DNA of 6,863 nt, taken from NCBI GenBank assembly GCA_021826655.1, contig JAKAZC010000152.1, positions 1 to 6,863 of the forward strand, written 5' to 3'. The position numbers and the translations under genes were made by a program. Below the pieces are notes generated by a model. That model saw only the letters and a list, made by a program, of their open reading frames with translations, had not been told where the DNA came from and searched no databases. Source of the stretch: Actinomycetes bacterium. GTDB taxonomy: Bacteria; Actinomycetota; Acidimicrobiia; Acidimicrobiales; RAAP-2. This document shows positions 1-6,450 of the stretch, piece after piece (position 1 is the first letter of the stretch; each line of letters starts with the position of its first letter).

Positions 1-272
1 CCCTTGCCACCCGACTCGGCGTGGACCTGGTCGTCGTCGACGACCGCCACCACCACGACGTCGGCGAGGCGGGCGACGTCGGCAGGCGAGGCGGCGACCG
101 TCGCGTGGTCGGTGTGGCGGTCGGTGGCCTCGGAGCGGACGTCGTTCACGACGAGTGGCAGTCCGGCCGCATGGACGCTGGCGGCGACCCCGTCGCCGAT
201 GGCGCCGAGCCCGATGACCCCGATGGTCGGACCGGCGGCGACACCGGGCGGTGCGTGCTCTTCTTCGGACAC
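1..272 (-). CDS. NAD(P)-binding dehydrogenase, 3-hydroxyisobutyrate/6-phosphogluconate dehydrogenase-like (5' part)
   Basis: This is the first 90 residues of a minus-strand gene whose 3' end lies beyond the window start. The protein begins with about 15 residues of Ala/Pro/Glu-rich sequence. A Rossmann beta-strand and dinucleotide-binding loop GLGAIG follow at residues 21-26, then a second strand ending LVVNDVRS (40-47) and a hydrophobic strand VVVVAVVDDDQV (72-83). This arrangement is typical of the N-terminal domain of beta-hydroxyacid dehydrogenases, which oxidise 3-hydroxy acids with NAD(P)+. The catalytic lysine region and substrate domain are not in the window, so the substrate cannot be stated. 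The GTG start at 272-270 was chosen because a purine-rich GGGGGAGA ribosome site lies just upstream (284-277). The gene is divergent from tetR and shares its control region. From memory, the mycobacterial cyp51 locus also has a dehydrogenase of this class nearby on the opposite strand (Rv0770). Confidence 0.8.
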   Translation of the reverse strand, partial: MSEEEHAPPGVAAGPTIGVIGLGAIGDGVAASVHAAGLPLVVNDVRSEATDRHTDHATVAASPADVARLADVVVVAVVDDDQVHAESGGK

Positions 273-285
273 AGGATCTCCCCCG

Positions 286-314
286 TTGCTGGACAAGTGT
301 CTGGACTATAGTAT
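286..314 (+). promoter_or_regulatory. candidate promoter for the tetR-P450 operon
   Basis: TTGCTG at 286-291 is a possible -35 element, and TAGTAT at 309-314 is a possible -10 element with a 17-base spacer. TATAGT at 307-312 is an alternative -10 with a 15-base spacer. With the first choice, transcription would begin near 320-321, either just before or exactly at an ATG at 321. The elements are imperfect, but this is the only AT-rich patch ahead of the operon and it overlaps the dyad. A minus-strand promoter using the symmetric TATAGT (310-305) is also possible for the divergent gene, though I see no good -35 for it. Confidence 0.4.
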
Positions 315-325
315 GGACACATGAC
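290..325 (+). repeat. three TGGAC direct repeats at 12-base spacing
   Basis: TGGAC occurs at 290-294, 302-306 and 314-318, exactly 12 bases apart. The first and third copies extend to TGGACA. The array overlaps the 297-320 dyad and the candidate promoter. It could reflect extra half-sites for the regulator or could be incidental to the dyad. Confidence 0.5.
297..320. promoter_or_regulatory. 24-base dyad, probable TetR-family operator
   Basis: The site is an interrupted palindrome: GTGTC, three bases, ACTATAGT, three bases, GACAC. All 18 bases outside the two 3-base gaps are symmetric, around a centre between 308 and 309. It is AT-rich in a GC-rich region, lies between two divergent genes, and starts 38 bases before the end of the intergenic region next to a tetR gene. 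TetR-family dimers commonly bind dyads of this kind next to their own genes. Its central TATAGT lies on both strands and could serve as a -10 element in either direction, so a bound repressor would cover both promoters. The binding protein is inferred from position. Confidence 0.65.
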
Positions 326-362
326 CGATTCCACCGCCGTGGCCGAAGGGTGCCGCACGTGA
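321..362 (+). CDS. possible 13-residue leader ORF overlapping the tetR start
   Basis: An ATG at 321 opens a 13-codon frame (MTDSTAVAEGCRT) that stops with TGA at 360-362. The stop overlaps the proposed GTG start of tetR at 359-361 (sequence GTGA). If transcription starts about seven bases after the TAGTAT -10 element, the ATG would be at or next to the 5' end of the mRNA. Leaderless translation of this kind is common in actinobacteria. It could couple ribosomes onto tetR. It is too short to judge by codon use and may be chance. Confidence 0.25.
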   Translation: MTDSTAVAEGCRT

Positions 363-1012
363 TCTCCCCGGCCGCCCTGCCCGACTCCGACGTCGGCGAT
401 CCCGATGTCGAGGCCACCCGTCGGCGGCTGACACCCCGGCAGGCCGAGGTGGTGGCCAACCTGGTGCGGGCAGCCGAGGAGGAGACCGAGGCGGTCGGCT
501 ACTCCGGGCTCACGGTGCGCAACGTGGCCCGACGTGCCGGGGTGGCCCCGGCCACCGCCTACACGTACTTCGGCTCGAAGGACCATCTGCTGGCCGAGGT
601 GCTGTGGCGCCGGATGGAGGCGCTGCCACCGGTGGCATCGGATGCGACGTTCCCGATCGCCGAACGGGTCGAGCGCACCATCCGCGACATGATCCCCTTC
701 GCCGGGCAGGGCACCGCCCTCATCGACGCCTGCACGGTCGCCCTGATCAGCCCGAGCCCCGACGTCGCGCACCTGCGGGACCGGATCGGCGCACTGACCC
801 ACCGGCGATTGGTCGCCGCCGTCGGCGCCGATGTCGACCCCCGGGTGGTACGGGTGCTCGAGGCGTCGTACGTGGGTGCTCTGCTGACAGCGGGCACCGG
901 CCACCGGTCGTTCCACGACATCCCCGCGTTCGTGGCCGACGCCGCAGTGCTCCTCGTCGCCGGAGCGGGTGCCGGCACCGCACCTCCCCGGACGGCGGGA
1001 CCACGCCGATGA
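359..1012 (+). CDS. TetR-family transcriptional regulator
   Basis: This gene encodes a 217-residue DNA-binding repressor-type protein, a normal length for the TetR family. The helix-turn-helix domain spans about residues 30-80. Its typical elements include a helix ending GYSGLTVRNVARRAGVAP (47-64), followed by the recognition-helix signature ATAYTYFGSKDHLLAEV (65-81). The rest (about 90-200) is the variable helical ligand and dimer domain, which gives no clue to the ligand. The GTG at 359 was chosen because AAGGG lies at 346-350 with an 8-base spacer, and because earlier in-frame starts would extend the protein through the operator. The TGA overlaps the next start (ATGA, 1009-1012), indicating translational coupling with the P450. 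It matches the position of Rv0767c in the mycobacterial cyp51 locus. It probably autoregulates the operon and the divergent dehydrogenase through the 297-320 dyad. The last 15 or so residues are Gly/Ala/Pro-rich and probably disordered. Confidence 0.9.
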   Translation: MISPAALPDSDVGDPDVEATRRRLTPRQAEVVANLVRAAEEETEAVGYSGLTVRNVARRAGVAPATAYTYFGSKDHLLAEVLWRRMEALPPVASDATFPIAERVERTIRDMIPFAGQGTALIDACTVALISPSPDVAHLRDRIGALTHRRLVAAVGADVDPRVVRVLEASYVGALLTAGTGHRSFHDIPAFVADAAVLLVAGAGAGTAPPRTAGPRR

Positions 1013-2214
1013 CCGCCACCGATCTGCGGGGACCCGTCACCTACAACCCGTACGCCTACGCCATGCACGAGGACCCCTACCCCACGTATGCCCGCCTCCG
1101 GGCCGAGGCACCGGTGTACAGGAGCGAGGAATTCGACTTCTGGGCGCTCTCCCGCCACGAGGACGTGCTCGGCGCCTTCCGCAACGTCGACGGTTTCTCC
1201 AATTCGTGGGGCGTGTCGCTCGACCCGAGCGCATTCAGCCCAGAGGCCCATCGGACCATGTCGTTCCTCGCCCTCGACCCGCCCAAGCACACCCGGATGC
1301 GGTCGCTGGTGGGCAAGGGCTTCACCCCGACCAAGGTGAATACCATGGAGGGCCGCATCCGCCAGATCACCCTCGAGCACCTGCTGCCGGCGCTGGAACG
1401 GGGCAGCTTCGACTTCGTCGAGGACTTCGCCGGCAAGGTGCCCATGGACGTGATCTCGGAACTGGTGGGCGTGCCGGTCGCCGACCGGGCCGAGTTGCGC
1501 CGGCTGGCCGACCTCGTGCTGCACCGCGACGACGGCGTGTTCGACGTCCCGGCCGAGGGCATGGCCGCCGCCCTCGACCTGGTCGTCTACTACCAGGGGA
1601 TGGTCGACGAACGACGGGTCGCCCGGCGGGAAGACCTCACCTCGGCACTCATCGACGCCGAGATCGACGGTGACCGACTCACCGACGAGGAGATCGTCGC
1701 CTTCCTGTTCCTCATGGTCGTGGCCGGCAACGAGACCACCACCAAGCTCCTGGCCAACGCCTGGTACTGGGGGTGGCGGAACCCGGACGAGCGGGCCAAG
1801 CCCTTCGCCGACCGTGCCCGGGTGACCGACTGGGCAGAGGAGACACTGCGGTACGACACCTCCAGCCAGATGCTCCTGCGGGTTACCCGTCGTCCCGTCG
1901 AGGTCCACGGGACGACCATCGCCGAGGGCCAGCGGGTGCTGCTGTTGGCTGGTTCGGCAAACCGGGACGAGTCGGTCTTCTCCGATCCGGACCGCTACGA
2001 CCTCGACCGGGACACCACCAAATTGGTCAGTTTCGGCAGCGGGCGACACTTCTGCATGGGAGCGCCGCTCGCCCGCCTCGAGGCGAGGATCGCCCTCGAC
2101 GAGCTGGTCACCCGGGTGGCGACCTACGACGTCGATCCCGACGGGGTCGAACGGGTCCACTCGATCAACGTGCGGGGTCTCGCCGCCCTCCCGACCACCG
2201 TGGTACGGCGCTGA
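1009..2214 (+). CDS. cyp123: cytochrome P450, CYP123-like
   Basis: This is a soluble bacterial class I P450 monooxygenase of 401 residues, a full family length. It should insert one oxygen atom from O2 into an organic substrate using electrons from a ferredoxin. Visible landmarks are the N-terminal NPYAYAMHEDPYPTYARLR (13-31), the C-helix region DPPKHTRMRSLV (90-101), and the I-helix oxygen-activation motif AGNETTT (239-245, acid E242 and T243). The ExxR pair is E278/R281, and the haem loop FGSGRHFCMG (342-351) has the proximal ligand Cys349. No membrane anchor is present. The start overlaps the tetR stop, and the stop overlaps the SDR start, so the three genes are coupled. Motif wording (RYDTSSQ, SANRDESVF, VHSINVRG) and position agree with my recollection of CYP123 (Rv0766c) in M. 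tuberculosis. Formal CYP123 membership would need an identity calculation. The substrate is unknown; the linkage to cyp51 suggests a sterol or other lipid. Confidence 0.93.
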   Translation: MTATDLRGPVTYNPYAYAMHEDPYPTYARLRAEAPVYRSEEFDFWALSRHEDVLGAFRNVDGFSNSWGVSLDPSAFSPEAHRTMSFLALDPPKHTRMRSLVGKGFTPTKVNTMEGRIRQITLEHLLPALERGSFDFVEDFAGKVPMDVISELVGVPVADRAELRRLADLVLHRDDGVFDVPAEGMAAALDLVVYYQGMVDERRVARREDLTSALIDAEIDGDRLTDEEIVAFLFLMVVAGNETTTKLLANAWYWGWRNPDERAKPFADRARVTDWAEETLRYDTSSQMLLRVTRRPVEVHGTTIAEGQRVLLLAGSANRDESVFSDPDRYDLDRDTTKLVSFGSGRHFCMGAPLARLEARIALDELVTRVATYDVDPDGVERVHSINVRGLAALPTTVVRR

Positions 2215-2999
2215 TGCCTCGGCTCCCCCCGAACCCCGAGGTGCGGGCCGCCGTGGTCACCGGCGCGTCGTCCGGGATCGGACGGGCCACCGCCACCGCG
2301 CTCGCCGCACTCGGCCACCCTGTCGTCCTCGGGGCCCGCCGGGTGTCCGAATGCGAAGAGGCCGCCGCCGAGATCCGAGCGTCCGGCGGTGAGGCCGTCG
2401 CCATCCACCTCGACCTGGCCGACGACGGGTCGGTCGCGCGGTTCGCTACGGCCGCCGTCGACACGCTCGGTGCGATCGAGATCGTGGTGTCGAACGCCGC
2501 CCGGAACATGGCCGGTGCCGTGCTCGACACCGACGCCGTGTCCCTCGAAGGGGTGCTGTCGGTGAACGTCACCGGCACCCACCGGCTCATCCGCGCCCTG
2601 CTTCCCGACATGGTGGCCCGCCGACGGGGCGACGTTGTCTTCGTCACCTCCGACGTCGCCGAGCGGCCCCGACCCGCCATGGCTGCCTACGTGACGTCCA
2701 AGTGGGGGCTCGAGGGCTACGTGCGCTCGCTGCAGATGGAGCTCGAGGGGACGGGCGTACGTGCCACCATCCTGCGCCCGGGTCCGACGCTCACCGGGAT
2801 GGGTATGGACTGGGACCCGGACGTGACCGCGGAGGTCATCGAACAGTGGGCGGCCTGGGGATTCGCCCGCCACTCCAACTTCATGCGTCCGTCCGGAGTG
2901 GCGCAGGCCGTCTGCGCCGTCGTCGGACTCCCCCGCGGGGTGCACGCCACCGTCATCGAGCTGCAACCGGAGGCGCCGATCGCGCCGTCGACCGACTGA
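2214..2999 (+). CDS. short-chain dehydrogenase/reductase (SDR)
   Basis: This encodes a 261-residue classical SDR, an NAD(P)-dependent enzyme that interconverts alcohols and ketones. The cofactor loop is TGASSGIG (16-23), and the stabilising motif NNAG appears as SNAA (93-96). The catalytic tetrad is intact: Asn118, Ser146, Tyr159 and Lys163 (YVTSK). Arginines after the second strand (LGARR, 39-43) suggest a preference for NADP(H). The region after the RPGPTLTGM segment (188-196) should form the substrate loop. It is Trp/Met-rich (DWDPDVTAEVIEQWAAWGF), which fits a hydrophobic substrate. Its ATG shares a base with the P450 stop (TGATG), and cyp51 follows after 16 bases. It corresponds in position to Rv0765c. 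It could oxidise a hydroxylated product of either neighbouring P450, but that is inference. The product direction and stereochemistry cannot be read from sequence. Confidence 0.93.
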   Translation: MPRLPPNPEVRAAVVTGASSGIGRATATALAALGHPVVLGARRVSECEEAAAEIRASGGEAVAIHLDLADDGSVARFATAAVDTLGAIEIVVSNAARNMAGAVLDTDAVSLEGVLSVNVTGTHRLIRALLPDMVARRRGDVVFVTSDVAERPRPAMAAYVTSKWGLEGYVRSLQMELEGTGVRATILRPGPTLTGMGMDWDPDVTAEVIEQWAAWGFARHSNFMRPSGVAQAVCAVVGLPRGVHATVIELQPEAPIAPSTD

Positions 3000-3001
3000 A
3001 C

Positions 3002-3009
3002 AGAAGGAG
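3002..3009 (+). promoter_or_regulatory. strong ribosome binding site of cyp51
   Basis: AGAAGGAG lies 6 bases upstream of the ATG at 3016, in the 16-base gap after the SDR stop. It is close to the ideal Shine-Dalgarno sequence, whereas the neighbouring genes start by stop/start overlap. It suggests cyp51 is translated independently and probably more strongly than the genes before it. It also fixes the cyp51 start. Confidence 0.85.
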
Positions 3010-3015
3010 TACGCC

Positions 3016-4616
<1,601 letters not shown>

Positions 4617-4620
4617 TCCC

Positions 4621-4699
4621 CCACCGACCCACCGACCCACCGACCCACCGCCCACCGACCCACCGACCCACCGACCCACCGACCCACCGACCCACCGAC
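4621..4699 (+). repeat. tandem array of ten CCACCGAC units
   Basis: Ten head-to-tail copies of the 8-base unit CCACCGAC fill the ferredoxin to NTF2-like gap. Nine are identical, and the fourth (4645-4651) lacks the A, giving CCACCGC. The array begins 4 bases after the ferredoxin stop and ends directly against the next ribosome site. The plus strand is about 60% C with no T. The minus strand has GGG tracts at regular 5-base intervals, a canonical G-quadruplex pattern. Open frames running through it (Pro/Thr/His-rich on plus, Gly/Val/Trp-rich on minus) are by-products of the repeat. Confidence 0.97.
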
Positions 4700-4705
4700 A
4701 AGGAG
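4700..4705 (+). promoter_or_regulatory. ribosome binding site of the NTF2-like gene
   Basis: AAGGAG lies 7 bases before the GTG at 4713 and decides that start. It immediately follows the last repeat unit, so changes in repeat number would not alter the spacing to the start codon but would change the upstream mRNA. Confidence 0.85.
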
Positions 4706-4712
4706 ATTCCCC

Positions 4713-5294
4713 GTGCCCTCGTTCCCCCGCCGTGAGCTCGAAGAGATGATGCAGCGCTGGCTGGACCTCAACCACAAATGCGAGGCGGAGCTGAACTGGC
4801 TGCCCCTGGCGGACATGTACACCGAGGACGCCACCTATGGCTGGAACGTCGGACCCAATGACGAGTTCATGGCCGTGGGCCGCCAGCAGATCAGCGACTA
4901 CGCCGTCGGGCTGGAGATGGAGGGGCTCGGCGGGTGGACCTACCCGTACATGCGCATCCTCATCGACGACACCCAGGGCGAGATCCTCGGGCTGTGGAAG
5001 CAGGTGGCCGACGCTACCCGCCCCGACGGGAGTCATTACGAGATCGCCGGCCTCGGTGGCAGCTGGTTCCGTTACGCCGGCGACTTCAGGTGGAGCTGGC
5101 AGCGCGACTTCTTCGACGTGGGAAATGCCACCGCCGCTTACATCGAGATGATCCAGGCCGACGCCCTCAGCCCGGGGATGACGGCCCGCATCGAGAAGAT
5201 GTCGACCGGCCGCCAGCCCGGCCACTACGCGGTGGGCAAGGCCCCGGTCGGGCTGTGGGACGGCGTCGAGCCGACCGTCCTCGGGGACGGCTGA
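4713..5294 (+). CDS. NTF2/SnoaL-like fold protein of unknown function
   Basis: This 193-residue protein looks like the NTF2/SnoaL fold, a cone-shaped alpha+beta barrel used by ketosteroid isomerases, polyketide cyclases and dehydratases. The evidence is moderate. An N-terminal helix (about 6-29) is followed by WLPLADMYTEDATYGWNVGP (29-48), the usual helix and first-strand pattern with an acidic residue before the barrel. Aromatic-rich strands come next: GWTYPYMRILIDDTQGEILGLWKQVAD (74-100), HYEIAGLGGSWFRYAGDFRWSWQRDFFD (109-136). The C-terminal 50 or so residues are longer than in the smallest family members. No signal peptide or membrane segment is seen. It starts with GTG behind a strong ribosome site, 96 bases after the ferredoxin and beyond the repeat array. 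A small NTF2-like or hypothetical gene also follows fdx in mycobacteria, as I recall. It could bind or isomerise a sterol-like product, but the catalytic residues cannot be assigned with confidence. Confidence 0.85.
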   Translation: MPSFPRRELEEMMQRWLDLNHKCEAELNWLPLADMYTEDATYGWNVGPNDEFMAVGRQQISDYAVGLEMEGLGGWTYPYMRILIDDTQGEILGLWKQVADATRPDGSHYEIAGLGGSWFRYAGDFRWSWQRDFFDVGNATAAYIEMIQADALSPGMTARIEKMSTGRQPGHYAVGKAPVGLWDGVEPTVLGDG

Positions 5295-5316
5295 ACCGAC
5301 CGGGGGCCGGGTCCGG

Positions 5317-5322
5317 TACCGT
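5317..5322 (+). promoter_or_regulatory. possible TANNNT -10 element for a leaderless transcript
   Basis: TACCGT fits the loose actinobacterial -10 pattern TANNNT. Its last base is 7 bases before the A of the ATG at 5329, the spacing expected for a leaderless start. The downstream gene has no clear Shine-Dalgarno sequence, which fits. No convincing -35 is visible, so this is a weak call. Confidence 0.25.
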
Positions 5323-5328
5323 CCTGGA

Positions 5329-6447
5329 ATGTCCTCCGTGCCGTCCGACCGGCCGATCCGTGCTGCATTCGTCGGGCTCGGCCGGATCTACGACCTCAAC
5401 GTCCTCGCCTACCGGGACAACCCCGACGTCGAGGTCGTGGCCCTGGTCGACCCGAGCGAGGAACGCAGGCACCAACGCGGCACCGAGTGGCCGGGCGTCG
5501 CCACCTTCGCCTCGGTGGATGATCTGGCCGCCTCCGGACTCGATGTGGATACAGCGGAGGCCCTGTTGCCCATCCCTCTGCACTGCGACGAGGTGGTCGC
5601 AATGCTCGGACACGGCTGGCACGTCAACCTGCAGAAGCCGATCGGTAACGACCTGGCAGAGGTCACCCGCATGCAGGATGCCGCCACTGCCACCGGACGC
5701 ACGCTGCGAGTGATGGAGAACTACCTGTTCTACGAGCCGCTGCGCCGCCTCAAGGAGGTGATCGATTCCGGCGAGATCGGCGAAGTCGGCGGCTACCACC
5801 TGAAGATGGTGGCCAGCGGGCTCGGCGGGTGGGACGTGCCCGGCGACACCTACCGGTGGCAATTCGAGCAGGCTCGGCGTGGTCGGGGCACGCTGCTGTT
5901 CGACGACGGGTGGCACAAACTGTCGACCGCCCTGTGGCTCTTCGGACCGGTGCGCGAGGTGCGGGCCTGGGTGGGCTCCACCGAGGTCGTCCCCGGGATC
6001 GCCGTCGACGCGCCGACCACCGTCGTATGGGAGCACCAGAGCGGTGTCCGCGGCGTGTGGGACATCACGCTCGCCGTCGACCTCTACCTGCGCTCGGACT
6101 ACTACACGAATGACGAACGGTGGGAGGTCACCGGTCGGCGTGGCTTCGCCCGCGTCAACCGGTGTACGGCCCGCGGAATCCAGCAACCGAGTCTGGAGGT
6201 GTACCGGGACGGTGAGCTGCGAGCCCACCATGCCCTCGACGACGACTGGGCCAGCAGCTTCCGCGCCTCGGGACTCCACTGGCTCCGGTGGCTCCGGACC
6301 GGCGATGGGCCTCTGCGGTGGGGCGTCGACGAAGCCACGGAGGTGCTCCGGATGGCACTCGCCGCCTACGCCAGCAGTGCGGCTGGTGGAGTCGGAGTCA
6401 ATCCTGCGGACGCTCGGGTAGCCGTGCGCGGGACCACGCACGGGTAG
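5329..6447 (+). CDS. Gfo/Idh/MocA-family NAD(P)-dependent oxidoreductase
   Basis: This encodes a 372-residue protein with the two-domain layout of the Gfo/Idh/MocA family, which oxidises or reduces hydroxyl groups on sugars, inositols and related ring compounds. The N-terminal Rossmann domain has AAFVGLGRIYDLN (12-24) and an acidic residue after strand two (VALVDPS, Asp41), which favours NAD(H). The family EKP motif appears as QKP at 102-104, followed by MENYLFYEPLRRL (129-141). The catalytic segment is present as FDDGWHKLSTALWLFG (191-206), with the expected Asp193 and His196. The C-terminal part forms the substrate and oligomer sheet. The ATG at 5329 is 34 bases after the previous stop and has no good ribosome site. 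An in-frame GTG at 5338 is an alternative start. I know of no equivalent in the mycobacterial cyp51 locus, so it may be a lineage-specific addition. The substrate is unknown. Confidence 0.9.
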   Translation: MSSVPSDRPIRAAFVGLGRIYDLNVLAYRDNPDVEVVALVDPSEERRHQRGTEWPGVATFASVDDLAASGLDVDTAEALLPIPLHCDEVVAMLGHGWHVNLQKPIGNDLAEVTRMQDAATATGRTLRVMENYLFYEPLRRLKEVIDSGEIGEVGGYHLKMVASGLGGWDVPGDTYRWQFEQARRGRGTLLFDDGWHKLSTALWLFGPVREVRAWVGSTEVVPGIAVDAPTTVVWEHQSGVRGVWDITLAVDLYLRSDYYTNDERWEVTGRRGFARVNRCTARGIQQPSLEVYRDGELRAHHALDDDWASSFRASGLHWLRWLRTGDGPLRWGVDEATEVLRMALAAYASSAAGGVGVNPADARVAVRGTTHG

Positions 6448-6450
6448 ACC

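Noticed and set aside
251..358. Upstream extension of the tetR frame to a GTG at 251
   Set aside because: It would run through the operator and promoter and into the divergent gene. The extra residues do not resemble TetR sequence, and a ribosome site supports the GTG at 359.
604..1008. Upstream extension of the CYP123-like frame inside tetR
   Set aside because: The extension is an Arg/Pro-rich out-of-frame reading of tetR. The P450 fold begins normally just after the ATG at 1009.
559..2160. Long minus-strand open frame opposite tetR and the CYP123-like P450
   Set aside because: It is antisense to two genes with intact family motifs, and its translation is a Gly/Val/His-rich product with no recognisable domain, as expected from third-position GC bias.
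4621..4699. CRISPR array or coding repeat
   Set aside because: The units are only 8 bases with no spacers. The period is not a multiple of three, and the frames that cross it belong to shadows.
5314..5321. CGGTACCG palindrome as an operator or terminator
   Set aside because: The symmetry does not extend beyond 8 bases and no T-run follows, so it is expected by chance in GC-rich DNA.
5295..5328. Intrinsic terminator between the NTF2-like and Gfo/Idh/MocA genes
   Set aside because: The 34-base gap has G- and C-runs but no stable stem with a following T-tract.
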